Shown one piece after another: positions 44,220 to 56,360 of a DNA stretch of 64,000 bases (position 1 is the stretch's first letter; every line of letters begins with the position of its first letter). Under the pieces are notes generated by a model that had not been told where the DNA came from, ran no database searches, and worked only from the letters and a program-made list of their open reading frames with translations. Origin of the DNA: Bidens hawaiensis (lineage: Eukaryota; Streptophyta; Magnoliopsida; Asterales; Asteraceae); contig JAIQDT010014359.1 in the NCBI GenBank assembly GCA_021521415.1, forward strand, positions 1 to 64,000. The letters run 5' to 3'. The translations under genes were made by a program, and so were the position numbers.

Positions 44220-45338
44220 TGATTGCGTTTATTAGCTTTGATTAGAATTGCTTGCTACATACGTGCCACTTTGTTTTTGTTTTTGAGTCGTAGGAGTCTA
44301 ATTGTCCATGTCTTTTATTTTTTGAGTCTCGTAAATATGGGGAGATTTGTGGTGGACCCCATTTTACGCTTATATGTCCATAATATGTGGGGTTCTTGGC
44401 ACATCATTATGCTAACCCTTATGTGCAGCCTAACAAAGTTTTTCGTAGGGACATTCTTCCTATTATTATTATGATGATTTGTATCAGCAGCCTCAGAATA
44501 ACTAGGGGAAGTTTAAGGGTCAATATTATGAGAGCAACTCTGTTGGGGATTGTGAAGGTGCTTTGAGTAGGATAGAAGAAATGTTGGTCCAATACGTTGC
44601 TACAAATGCCAATAACCAGAAGATGTTAACTAACCATGATATCATCTTGAGAAATCAATATAGTACTCTTACATATCTCTAACGTACAACAGAAAACATT
44701 GCTAGGAGACTGGATGAAAAGGAAGAAGAAGAAGAAGACAGATTGAAGTTCTTGGAATATGTAGGCGAGTCAGATGAGGGGATCATTCAAGTAATGGAGA
44801 TGAAAATAGACGTTGAAGTCCCACCTCCGGTGTCACAAGTTACTTTTATTGACAACTGAGTGACTTTGATGATGAGATAGATGAAGAAGAGTGGGCTACT
44901 TATTGAAAGTCGTTAGTAAAGAAAGAAGTGATGGAAGTTGAAGTGAATTTGGTAGAGTCACTTGATTTGATGTTTGGTGATGAGGAAAAGGTTGAGAATA
45001 AGTTGTGTGCGTAGGATGAGTTTTTGGATTTGGAGTTAGAACATTTGCCTGACTATGATGAAATATGTGAGTTAGATTCGGAGGGTGACTTAGCATTTTT
45101 TGAAGCCCTCCTAAAAGATAAACTGAGAGAAGTGATAGAGCCTACACCACACGAAGAAATTAAGTATGAAGATCAACATGTGGAAGTTTTAGATATGGAA
45201 GTAGTGGTAGAGGAAGAACACCGGAGCCGGTCCGTGGCATCTTACTGCTCTAATAAAAGAGTACCATATTTTGCCACTTGTCATGCTCTCATGACTCCCC
45301 CTTTTTCTAACCCATATTCACGAGATAAATCAATTTAA
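44220..45338 (+). pseudogene. gag: Athila gag and downstream remnants
   Basis: Broken frames. From about 44470 one frame reads DLYQQPQN, GKFKGQYYESNS, then ALSRIEEMLVQYVATN and LRNQYSTL, the C-terminal gag region of Athila, ending in an acidic stretch (RRLDEKEEEEEDRL). At 45024-45338 an acidic frame (DYDEICELDSEGDLAFFEALL) ends in SYCSNKRVPYFATC. This may be the gag-pol linker. Stops interrupt at 44681 and 44857. Capsid function is expected in intact copies. Confidence 0.6.
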
Positions 45339-46002
45339 TTTAATTATGCATTTAATATATTAGCAATTATATTGTATTAACTTTTAAGATTGTAACTTGT
45401 AAGTATCGAATTTGACTTAATAACTGTTCAAAAGTCAAAGCAATACTGACGACTAAAAATATTGATCTTTTAAGATAAAGTTTATCTGTTTTATTAAAAT
45501 CTAGATTTGTTCTGCTTGGAATTTTTTCTATGGGGATTTAACTTTATGGAATTTTTTCTATTCAATTATTTTTCACTAATGCTTGGATTTCAACTTTAAT
45601 TTTCAGAAGAAATGATCATTTATTTTCATCAATAGCTTATTGTTATTATCATATCCTTGGTTTGCTAATTGCCTAAAAGAATGGTGAACCAACACTTTTT
45701 CAATTGATATTTTAAACTTTCTATGGCCAATCAACACTTTTTAATGAAGAATTATTTCCAATTTCAAATCAATTGATATTTTGATTTGTTTAGTCTTACT
45801 TAAATTTGTTTGTTTAATTTATTCAATAGCATCAAGAATCCGACTCCATTATTGTTGGTGCGTCCGTTGACACATTTAGTGTAAAGGTATGTCACTTTTC
45901 ATTTTAAGTTATTTTCCTTTATTATACAACAATAAATTACTAAACAATATTTGCTATTTACCGCTTCCTTTTAAAAATAGTAGTTGACACATTTGTTACT
46001 AG
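45339..46002. other. AT-rich insertion or decayed interior
   Basis: No ORF. Words GGAATTTTTTCTAT and ATTGATATTTT are repeated locally. It lies where Athila pol should be. Confidence 0.5.
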
Positions 46003-46799
46003 AGGTGTGCAAACCGGTTTTCGGTTTAAACCCGAGCAGTTCATTGAATGTCCGGTTCTTTACACTTTAAAGGCCTATATTTTATAAAGCAGTTTTGACA
46101 GATTGTATATATCATCATCTTTTTTTATAACGTTGAGAAACTGTCAACCAAAGTATTACCAAGAATCTTTTACTTACCATATGCCACCAATAGATTTGGG
46201 TCTTCACGTACGTCAACCAATACTTACGTCAATTGATATTATTCGATCAGTGTTGGTATCTATGTATTGATACTGCCATTACGGCCGGCACTAATTACCA
46301 TATATTGATTTTCAATTGATATTTCCTATTTTCCTTTACAATAAATTAATTTCCAAATTTCAACCGGGCATTACATGGAATGGTTAATGAGCTATAAATG
46401 GATATGATATGTGAGCTATAAATTAGTTTTGAAGCTGACGTATATAGACAGACGGGTTTTAAACCTGTTTTTGACTAACCAGTTCCAAAATATCTTTCTT
46501 ATTGTAACATAAGCAATTGTTAATATTATTATTATAATTAAAATCATATTTTCCTTTACAATAAATCGATTTTTCAATGGGGCATTACATGGAATGGTTA
46601 ATGAGCTACAAATGGATATGATATGCGAGCTATAAATTAGTTTTGAGCTACCAACGGGTTTTAAACCTGATGAAACATGTGTTTATCTAACCGGTTCCAA
46701 AATATCGGGTTCAAACCGGTTTTAGTTAAATCCAAACCGGTCTTAACCCGGTGGTTTATAACTACAAACCGGTTTTTGTAATATCGGGTTCAAACCGGT
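46003..46799. repeat. AACCGGTT-rich DNA with a 220-bp direct duplication
   Basis: TTTTCCTTTACAATAAAT followed by GGCATTACATGGAATGGTTA and TGATATG(T/C)GAGCTATAAAT occurs from 46329 and again from 46549 (period 220). Both copies end in TTCCAAAATATC. Surrounding words are AAACCGGTTTT, TCGGGTTCAAACCGG. It stops exactly where helicase homology begins (46800). Confidence 0.8.
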
Positions 46800-47231
46800 G
46801 TTCCTGTTATGCTCCTTAGAAATCTTAACTAGTAAGAAAGCTTATGTAATGGTACTCGACTATGAATTATATCTTTAGGTACTCGTGTAGTTAAAGCAAA
46901 ATTTATTTCTAGAACTAACATTGGACATAGAGTTTTGATCAATAGATCACCGCTGACTCCAACAGACAAAAAAATAGCATATAAGTTTCAAAGACGACAG
47001 TTTTCCCTTGCAGTATATTTTGCGATGACCATAAACAAAAGCCAAGGTCAATCATTATCTAGGGCTGTTTTGTACTTGAAAGAACCCGTATTCTCACATG
47101 GATAACTATATGCCGCCTTGTTAAGAGTTACAAGCAGGTGTGGGCTAAAGAATCTGATTCTTGATAAACAAGGTAATCTGACCAATACAACCACAAATGT
47201 AGTGTACAAGGAAATTTTTTCTTATTTGTAA
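46800..47231 (+). pseudogene. Helitron PIF1-like helicase, C-terminal fragment
   Basis: One reading frame with stops at 46833-46838, 46863 and 47102 encodes the last part of the Helitron Rep/helicase: PVMLLRNLN, LCNGTRL, LGTRVVKAKFISRTNIG, RRQFSLAVYFAMTINKSQGQS (helicase motif V region), VFSHG.LYAALLRVTSRCGL (motif VI region; the expected Gln is a stop) and a short tail ending at TAA 47229. The ATPase/helicase unwinds DNA during rolling-circle transposition. Rep and the N-terminal helicase are absent, so this is a dead remnant. Confidence 0.9.
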
Positions 47232-47387
47232 AATAGTTGTGTAATGTTTGTTTTGTAATTCCTGTAATTTGTAATTGTATTAATAATATATGATAATTGT
47301 GTTATGTGTTATTGATTGTATTTTGCTTAATGTTTAAATATTATAATTTTTATTAATTTCCCGCGTAATACACTGGTCTCAAACTAG
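47232..47387 (+). mobile_element. Helitron 3' end after the helicase fragment
   Basis: After the stop come about 130 AT-rich bases, then CCCGCGTAATACACTGG (a decayed hairpin; perfect pairing would need CCC/GGG arms) and TCTCAAACTAG followed by T. CTAG|T at 47384-47388 is the Helitron terminus, with the same GTAATAC loop as the small Helitrons here. Confidence 0.82.
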
Positions 47388-49523
47388 TTAATAATAATTG
47401 CTGCTCAAAAATTAAAACCATGGAAGAAGGCGAAGAAAAGGGTACATGTGAACCGAAATTATTTGTAGGTCAAAAGATGGTCTACAGGAAAGAAGAAGCC
47501 ATTGAAGTTCAAGCACAACCGGTCTTCTCGATACATGTCACGCATCCGTTTCATACCAGGTAAGTTTAAATTTTGGTGGTCTGACCCGTTAAGGATTTTA
47601 AAATAGTTTTCAATTCCACTAAATAAAATTTTAGTGTTTAACAAGGACCGGGTGGAACTAAACGGGCTAGATAGGGTCCAGGTCAAAGAGAAATCTTCTG
47701 ATTAAGTTCAAGTTCCGGGAGGTTTCGCAGAGTTTGTAAAATTAATCAAGTCACTAACGTAGGTTTTTTTTTTTGTAGTTTTCTTTGTTTTTGTGTTTTT
47801 AAGTTTTGCAGGGTTGAAGAAAGATTTAGTGAGAAGACGGATCCGCAGGAAGAGTAGAATGAAAAAGACAAGAGTGGGGATGGAGCTGCTGACTGTATAC
47901 TTTGTTTTATTGGTTGCTGCTGATTGTTCATGTTTTATATATATTTATTGGTTATGGTTGGTTTGGTGAAATACTTTGAATGTATAATATCTATCAATTA
48001 GTTTATTTGATAATATATATTTTTTAGATATTCTTGTTATATAGTTGCCGCTTCCTTTTGTGTGTGAGAGAATGATGAGCACGTTCGGAGTTGGAGGGTG
48101 TTCATGGAAGAAGACCTTTACATCAAATTTCATATGTGTATTACCAGCTAAGTCTTTTTCACTATCTAGCTTATTTACCTTTTATTTTGTTTTTTATTTT
48201 TATTTTTAGGTTTTTAGTTTTTGTAGTCCGACTTTGTTTTTATTTTTTATTATTTATTTTTGTTTTAAGTTGTCCTTATTTTTTCATTGAGGACAATACA
48301 AAATTTAAATGTGGGTATAGGACAGTTGAGTTGTAGTTAAAATTTTAATTTCTTATTAATAAAAATTTTAAAAAAGTATTTTCAAAAATGTCCCTTGAAT
48401 ATAGAAATGTTTGCACTATAGTGGAAGATGATAGTAAAATCGAGAAGTGGTTTTACAGACTACTAATAATATGAGATAATATAAAAGAAAGCGTACTAAA
48501 CTTGGGATGTGTCGGTAGGCCCAACCAGCATTGAAATGTTTCCCATTGCATATTCTTAATAAGCCTAATTAATCATAGATTTTGTGGGTTCTCATCCTAA
48601 GGTGGGATAGTGAAGCTGAAATTCGATAAGACATAGAGAGTATTACCGTAAGCTGACTATCTTGTGGTGGTGAGAATTAAATACACTTTAGATTAGCATG
48701 CCACTCCGTTTTATGAAAATAAATAAAGAGTGGTGGCACCCCGTCATGTCCAATTTTATACGAGCTTCAGAATTTAGTTATATATTTAGGGTAAAAGATA
48801 CCTAAGTGCACCAGAAAAAAAAAATGAAAAAAACAACAATGAAAAAAAATATATATATGTTATGAAAGTTACAAAGTATTTCAAGAAGTTGGCCCGGAAA
48901 GCAAAAAGAAAGTGAGAAAAGTTATGTAATGAAATATGCCATAGAAGCATTCTCAAAATTAGAAAAAGAGGCCAGAGTGCACATAATAGATGAGACTGAG
49001 AGTTTTATGTGTTACCAAGGGAATGGCGACTCCGAGGATACACTATTGGGGCTTAAGGTTTTTAGTCGAGAAATAATTTTAGGGAATACATAGGACAAGT
49101 CCAATAATATTTAGGGCATGCTCGTACGACCCCATTTGACCTGTCATCCATAATTCCACCTAAGTGCATTTTCTTCTTACCATTAAGGGGTTATTATCTT
49201 ACGGTGATAGGTTGAACCAGTCTGCTTGAATCCGGTTTTTAATTGTCTTTATTATGCTTGAGATGGGGTAGGTAGATCTTAACTCTAAAGGTGTGAGACC
49301 CATAGGTTTTTGATATTACTTGAACTAAAATGCTTAATGTGTGTGGGGGCTTGATAGACTGGTGGCTGGGTTTAAGTGGAAAACAATATCAGCAATCGCG
49401 GTTTTTACATTTACCTGAGCTTTAAGATAATCTAAATGTCTTGAAAACCAGTTTTCCCGATTATGATTCCACTTAAATTAGCTTTTTCAGTGACGAAAAA
49501 GGTATAAGTGTGAGGACATACGA
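47388..49523 (+). other. Athila 3' non-coding region before the 3' LTR
   Basis: Mostly non-coding. GCCGCTTCCTTTTGTGTGTG (48047) and CATTGAGGACAATACAAAAT (48282, followed by TTAAATGTGGG) return in reverse complement at 63640-63720 and 63465-63500, showing the same region in the inverted Athila copy. The GAGGACAATGC..AAGTGTGGG word is typical upstream of Athila LTRs. No env-like ORF remains. Confidence 0.65.
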
Positions 49524-49696
49524 TGTGGTCTAAAATATACATATTATGATATAAATATTTCATACACATTTAAGTACTTTTGAGCTAGAATTTTATTGAA
49601 TATTATTCTTAATTGGCTCATATTTGGATTTTAAAGATTTAAAGAGACAATGAGCAAAAATTATGAACATGTGATCAAGTCTCATGGTATATGATG

Positions 49697-49736
<40 letters not shown>

Positions 49737-51559
49737 AAACGATACTGTTATTACATTCATTTTGTCTGTTTTGGCAGTAAACAATTATGGTATAACTGGG
49801 CCATCAATATTTGGATTCATTATGATTATAGTATAAACGGGTCATCAATATTTGGATTCATTTTTAATATGGTACAACTTGGCCATGAATATTTGGATTC
49901 ATTATGATAATGCTCACTAAAAGTCACAGTAGAGATCATAGGCATTTCGCTATAAAAGATATTAAAATGATTATTTGAAGAGATACTAAGAAATGCCTAT
50001 TTGGTTATATGTGTTTGGAATAAAGGAAATCAAATCATGGATGATGATATCTCACGTGATGGAAACTAAATAATTAGAATGCATCATCAAATTAATACTT
50101 TGTGGTATACTACAATTAACCGACAACCGGCCCACAATTTCATAAAGATATGGGCTCGTTTAATATCCTTGAATTTTGGCCGGACCAAGGTAGGTATCGG
50201 TATTAGTCGGTTAATAGAACAAAAGAAAAAAAAAAGAGTTCACGGCAGCCTATAAACTTGGAGAAAAAAGATTATAACTATTGTGGGAGAGGTGTCGGCT
50301 GATTTGTGGGGAAAAACCCTACGCACGAAAAAGAAAACATCAATGGGGGGTTTTGACACCCTGATGGGTACCCGCAAGGAGAGAAAGATAAGAGAAAAAG
50401 CCTTTGGTTCGAGTAGAGAGCGTTTGTGTTCAACATCTACTCATCCAAATCTCATTATTATTCGGTTTGATCTTATTGTTTTCATCATGAATTCATTATT
50501 TGAACTTATTTATTTTGGTTTGTTCTTGAGTATGAGTGTTGGCTAAACTTATAAACCGCCTACGATGAACTTTTGTTGATTTTGGATTTTGGTTTGGAAT
50601 TTGTTTGTGTTTATGGATTTGTGATCAAGTAAACAGTTTATTGTTATTCATTCGATGCATATGTTTGATTAGGATTGCTTGACGAGTTTTATTGTTTTAA
50701 CAGTTTCCTTGGTGATTGTTTCATATTATTGGATTCTGTTAGGTCATCTACTGTGTGTTTTTGACTAGTTTATGGTTGATTTGCACTAAAAACATAGGAA
50801 CAATATTAGTAAATCAAGTAGACCTAAGTTCACTGCTAATTTAAATAACCGTAAGGTGATAGATTATATGATAAGTCTTGGTTGTTTGAATTGCTAGATT
50901 TAGTTCTTCGTAAGGTGTCCGCCTAGGATTGGTTTATCAGCCTTGTTTATCTAGTCGAGTGAATACTTTAAACTACCTTTGATTCCCGCTCTGTTAGGTA
51001 GGATTTCGTATAAGGCCACTTGTCATAAAATAAATTAGTGACCGTAAGCGAGTCTAACTAAATGGTAATTTTAATTGAATGTAAGGGTTCCGTAGGTGTC
51101 TTCTTGAGAAGGGACGAAGTTCGTGTTCGGTTTCCATTAAGTGAATAATTTAAGATCCCGGTTACATAACTTAGCATTTTCCAACCATTTGATAATTGAT
51201 GCATTAGGGATTTTAACCTAGGTGGCTGTTTGTCATCATCTGAATTAAGTCTAGGTTCTAAGTCGAGTCTTCTTTAGTTTTATTAATTAGTTTTTAATAT
51301 TAGTTTATTCTTAGTTTTTATTAAACCCCCCATCTTAATAATAAATAAATAGTCGTGTCTGTAATTACGTTTAAATTTATTTAGTTAATGTCATTTAAAG
51401 AGTCTGTGGGTTCGATATCCGAAGTTATTGAACTATACTATAGTTGACCGATACACTTGCCAGTTAGTAGTTTTAGTTAAGGTTAAGAGTCTTGAATTAT
51501 TACTTACTGAGACTAGCATTTATTTAGTTAATAAACTTATAAATACTTTTAGCATATTA
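49524..51559 (+). repeat. 3' LTR of the Athila-type element
   Basis: Starts TGTGGTCTAAAATATACAT and ends TTTTAGCATATTA. Colinear with 42232-44187. Carries an (ATT)n tract at 49700-49733 and the TATA-like CCTATAAAC at 50251. Confidence 0.85.
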
Positions 51560-53102
51560 TACATCATTAACGCGTCCAACTCTCAGCCCAATTTCATTGT
51601 AACCGCTAGTACCAGATTCCGCCCACGTTAGCAACCACAAACCCCACTACCACTAAGCGTCATGGTATGGTGGGAAGCGGAGCAAGAAAAGCTGACGACA
51701 AAAATGCAAGAGAAGTTTTCATCGGGAGTTCAAGCCAGAGCTCTGTTTTGCGGAGCCTCGAGCAGCAATGAGGCGGATGATCAGGATGAAGAAGAAGAGC
51801 ATGAGTCAGCCCCTTGAAGACACATGGTGATGGAGTCCCACTCCACTCGTACCCTGAATGATGGGTGTATGGGAAGCCAGTTTGGTGGCGAACACTGGGT
51901 ACAACACCCATGACACACAACCTCTTTGCAAAGGGACGGCTCTGATTATGAAGATAGTCAAGGACGGGCGGACCCTCAGGGTACGTATAATAAATATATC
52001 ATCAAATACCATCCTGACGCCAACGTTGTTTTCTCCAAGCCTTACAGGTCTGCCGCGTTGGCGGGATAGTCAAAGTTGTTAGGAAAATCACAGAAGCGGG
52101 ACTTCCTGCAAACCCAAAATTCCCGCCAGCAGTAGGGAAGAACGATGACCTATGTGATCCATATGATCATTTACAAACCTACATCGCTGTAGGAATGGTC
52201 TCGGGGTGGACCATGCCTCTATGGTGTCACATGTTTACACTAACCCTAGACGGCATGCGGCACGCATGGTTTGAACGCTTACTTGAAGGGCGAATCAAAG
52301 ATTCGGACATCTTAGCTCATAAGTTCACCCAACACTTCAGCCAAAAACGGCTTCATGCTAGTGATCCGGCAGATATTCTTAATGTTACCCGCCGAGATAA
52401 TGAAAGCATTGAGGATTTCATCATCCGTTTTAACAAAGAGGGGCTCAACATTGGTGGAATTGGGAAAGAACTCATGCGCGCGGCCTTCTAGAAAAACTTG
52501 CAGTGTGATAACCTCATCCGCATAGTCACTCACCGTGACAGTATGCCACAAAGTTGGTATGTTATCATGACGACGACAAAGCATTATGCGCGAACAGAGA
52601 AGAATCTGGGAAGAAACCTACCGCGTGGTGATGCATGAAATGATATCAACCATGCCCAGAAAGACAAGAAGACTGGGTCTGTTTGGTCAAGAATAAATCA
52701 GGACTTGTCATCCTCTGACTCGTGTCCGCTTGTCAAGCCGAAAGGTAAGCAAACGATGCAACAACAAAAGCAGAAGTGGACGCCACTTACCAAAAGCTCT
52801 CCAGAAATCATGCTATCTGAAGGCATAGAGTTCAGATAATCACAACCACTTAAGCAACGGGCGAACACGGACATGACTAGGCACTACGGCTACCACGAAG
52901 CCCATGATCATACCACTGATCAGTGCTCCAATCTCAACGATGCTATTGAGAAATATGTGTGAAATGGGAAATTGGAGCACCTGGTTAAAACCATCCACGG
53001 TGGAGGAAAGAGAAATGTCGGATATGAGGGCGGGAGACCACAAAAGAAAACCAAATATCTCCACGTACAGCATAATCTAGGGTGGCAGCAAGGGGAGGAA
53101 GC
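51560..53102 (+). pseudogene. gag: Tat#2 gag, main part (broken)
   Basis: After the Athila LTR the gag frame resumes with VWWEAEQEKL. A retrotrans_gag capsid region follows (YDHLQTYIAVG, HAWFERLLEG, FTQHFSQKRLHASD, IEDFIIRFN), open from 52195 to 52491, with stops or shifts elsewhere. A remnant of the knuckle (GYHEAHDHTTDQC) appears near 52890-52930. Translation is broken in several places. The solo LTR at 53103 separates it from the protease. Confidence 0.8.
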
Positions 53103-53966
53103 TGTAGCATTCGTTATTTTTCAAACCCGAAACCCAGCTCGGTTATTCTTTTCTTTTGTTTCATTTATTATTCTAACGTTCATTATTAAATAAACTCGAT
53201 GAATTAATATTTTATGTGGTTATTTATTTTCTTACGCGTCACTCGCGTTAGTTTCATTTATTTGATAAAACATTAGAACTATTGAGTATGTGTAATAATA
53301 CCCCTCTATCTAACCTTAAATCACTTTTGCACCCACCACTTAAGTCTAAGGACCAAATGGCAAATTAACCAAAATATTATTTTTCCCTCCTCTTTCCTCC
53401 TCCATCGACGGCTCCATACCCCCCCTCTATTCTTGACCCACAATTCTCGGCATAATCAAAGAAATTGATCTTTCCAAATCATTTGCCAACTATCAGCACG
53501 TTCACTGACACCTTAAACATGGGAAATTAAACAAATTCACAGCTAAATGATTCGAATATTTGTTCTCAAGACATCTGTGGCCTAATCATCCTTATAACAC
53601 AATATAAACACGATCAAAGTGAAATTAATCGTTACCACACCATCTCTGCACCATCACAAAACCAAACGCTAACTCAATTTAACTAATCGAAGCCGTCCGG
53701 ACCGTTATCTACTTCAAGCTTGAGCCCTAACCCTAACTCATTGATTTTATTCAATTGTTGTTCGATTTAGGTACTTGTTGGCTGCTTTGGGTTTGGATTT
53801 CATTATTCAACGAAAGCCCTCTGTTAATTTTGATTGATAGAGGGTCTTCTTTAATCAATTGAACGAATCAAACATCGGGTTTATCTTGGAATTTGGGATT
53901 CAATTTTCAAATATGTTTATATTAATTTCAAACTAACATCTTTCACAAGTTTAAGCACCATCCTGA

Positions 53967-54075
53967 GGCTGGTGCGTGCTGCTTAAGTCACGCACCAGCC
54001 TGATGGCTGTTGCGTGTTGCTTAAGTCACTCAGAACCGCCCAGGCGCAGGTTCGAGCCCCCCTGGACGCGGTTTT
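53967..54075. other. Perfect 12-bp stem-loop and B-box-like word
   Basis: GGCTGGTGCGTG (53967-53978), 10-base loop, CACGCACCAGCC (53989-54000). A partial second unit (GTTGCTTAAGTCACTCAG) follows, then CAGGTTCGAGCCCCC at about 54048, which fits a pol III B box. A SINE or decayed tRNA-derived piece is possible, but no A box at the right spacing is convincing. Confidence 0.5.
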
Positions 54076-54232
54076 TGGTATTTTAATTTTTAAATACTCC
54101 TTTTTCTTTATATTATTATTAGTAGATATTAATAATAATTAATAATTATGAATTTTAACAAAACTGAACCTTGGCCCCCCTGACCTGGTTTTTGGTATCT
54201 TATTTTCGTTTATTTATTCCTTAAATCAATAT

Positions 54233-54235
<3 letters not shown>

Positions 54236-54292
<57 letters not shown>
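54236..54292. repeat. (AC)n(TA)n microsatellite
   Basis: About 23 AC units then a short TA run, directly before the family H foldback. Confidence 0.95.
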
Positions 54293-55512
54293 GGGGTAAA
54301 GTTAAAATACAAAATACAACAAAAATGAGAAGGGTGAGAAGGAATATGGTTCATTGATCTTAGATTTGAATGGTGGAGATTTATTTAAAAATAAAAATTG
54401 ATGAGAAGGGCATAAAGGTAATAGCCCACCTATGATAACTTTCTCTCTCCACATGCAATACACATATCAATTCTCCCATTATTTTAAAACGTCCATAACT
54501 TTTTCATACGATGTTTTTTTTTAAATTTCACCATAATAACAAACATTTTTTATCTTTAATATAAATATCATATTGTTATATAAAAATAAAAAAAATAGTC
54601 GGTTTTTTTTATATTTTGAATTTGGTTGTTCATTGTGTTTTTTAATTGGGTTTTTCTATGCATTGTGTTATATATTTTGATTATTGTGTTTTTCAATCGA
54701 TACTCATATTAAAGATAAAATTAAAACAAAGATTATGCTATTGTGTCTTTTTCTTCGTCATTGTGCCTTTGTGCTCAACATTTTTCTTTCTACTTATCAT
54801 TGTGTTGTAGTCATTGTGAAATACGTTAATGGTCTTTTGTTCGGGATTGACAAGTTCCATTCACTTAATTTGAGAAAATAGTATAACGCTCATTATGTAT
54901 TACGTTCAAATCGTTGTGTTAGTTTCCATTATGTTTTATGTTTCAAGTCATTGTGTTATATGTATTCATCATTGTGTCTTACGTTTCAGGTCATTGTGTT
55001 CTATGTATTCATCATGTGTTTTACGTTTCAGGTTATTGTGTAATTATATTTTAGGTATTAGATAATTTTTTGTTGTATTTAAATGTTATTATTACGCAAC
55101 GGTGTTATTAGTATTTAAAAAAAACACAATGATTAGTTGAAGGGCACGATGACTAAAAAAAAAAGAAAAAAAAACAATGACAAACAGAAAGAAAGACACA
55201 ATGGTAAGCAAAAATACACAATGACGTAATTTTTGTTTTAATTTTTACATAACAAAATGATACTCATATTAAAAATAAAAAAAAACGCTTGTTATTATGG
55301 TGATTTTTCTTTTTAAAAAAAATATCATATGAAAAAGTTATAGTCGTTTTAAGATGATGGGGGAATTAACATGTGAGTTGCATGCGAAGAGAGAAAATGT
55401 GTACTATTACTTTTATATCCTTTTTCCTTTTGTCCCCACTTGACATATGTCAATTAATCATGGCTTCTCACACTTCTCATTTTTGTTGGCATTTGTAGAA
55501 TAACTCAACCCT
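54293..55512. mobile_element. Family H foldback with about 270-bp inverted arms
   Basis: The left arm (AACAAAAATGAGAAGGGTGA, TTTCTCTCTCCACATGCAAT, AAAACGTCCATAACTTTTTC, CACCATAATAACAAAC) is mirrored by the right arm (55260-55512). The centre (54590-55250) repeats TCATTGTGTT-type words and then ACACAATGA-type words. No transposase. Shares one arm with 19290-19545. Confidence 0.82.
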
Positions 55513-55540
55513 ATATATATATATACATATATATATATAT

Positions 55541-55906
55541 AGAAATAGGATCAAATATTTTATTCTTAACATGAAAACAGTAAAAACCAATTTTTTGTTA
55601 TTATTATGTTTATTTTTATAGGTGTTTGCTGTTATTTTTTGTTCGTATTTGCTAATTTCGATTATGAGATGTTATAAGTATTTACTGATTTATATTTTGT
55701 TGTTATTATTATATTTTTTTTGTTGTTATAAGTATTGCTATTATTATTTTGTTCTTGATTTTGATTGTGTTGTTGTAAGTTTTATGTTTTTTCTTTATTA
55801 TTATAAATAATTGTTTATGTAGATTGGTATTGTTTCTTACATTATCATTTTTTTTATAAATTGGTATTATTTCCTACGTTCTCATTAAAATGTACATGAA
55901 CCTTCT

Positions 55907-55910
<4 letters not shown>
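55541..55910 (-). mobile_element. Family G MITE, copy 2 (inverted relative to copy 1)
   Basis: Reverse complement of 18843-19246 along its full length, with a few short deletions. (TA)n on both sides. Confidence 0.85.
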
Positions 55911-55954
<44 letters not shown>

Positions 55955-55963
55955 TATATATAT

Positions 55964-56140
55964 AGAGTTTGGATCAAATACAAATGAAATTAACATGATA
56001 ATTATGAGAATTAAGTAGAGTAATTATGTAATTGCATCATAGAGTAATTTATATAATAACTCTATGATGTAATTATATAATTACTCTACTTGATTCTCAC
56101 AATTAGCAAGTTAATTTCATTTATACGTTAACTTTCCCCT
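55964..56140. mobile_element. Compact foldback MITE, family L (about 177 bp)
   Basis: AATGAAATTAAC, GAGAAT(T/C)AAGTAGAGTAATTA and CATCATAGAGT on the left return as reverse complements on the right. The whole element can fold into one hairpin centred near 56050. Confidence 0.85.
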
Positions 56141-56283
56141 GTGTGTGCGCGTGCGTGTATTTTTATAAAGAAAAAGAGACTAAACTTGCTATATTAAATG
56201 CTCAAAATAAATTTTTCGTGTAACTTTCCCATTAATATATGCACTGCAATACATATTTTTATTTGAAAATCAAACATAAACCT

Positions 56284-56322
56284 AAGTAATGATAATAATA
56301 ATAATAATAATAAACCTAAGTA

Positions 56323-56360
<38 letters not shown>
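56284..56360. repeat. (ATA)n trinucleotide repeat
   Basis: Two blocks of ATA/TAA triplets (about 56287-56311 and 56324-56360) separated by AACCTAAGTAGT. Confidence 0.95.

Larger units (their letters stand above)
42232..51559 (+). mobile_element. Athila-type Ty3/gypsy element, internally deleted
   Basis: Two direct LTRs (42232-44187 and 49524-51559, about 90 percent alike by eye) flank an interior with a tRNA-Asp-type PBS, gag remnants, a Helitron helicase fragment and an Athila-like 3' region. All pol domains are missing. Target duplications are not recognisable: ATTGA on the left against TACAT on the right. Confidence 0.8.

Noticed and set aside
44223..44474. 83-codon hydrophobic ORF resembling a membrane protein
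   Set aside because: Sits in the Athila leader directly after the PBS and overlaps gag homology in another frame; hydrophobicity comes from T-rich codons.
48091..48336. 81-codon hydrophobic ORF
   Set aside because: T-rich non-coding Athila 3' region, matched in reverse at 63.4-63.7 kb without an ORF.
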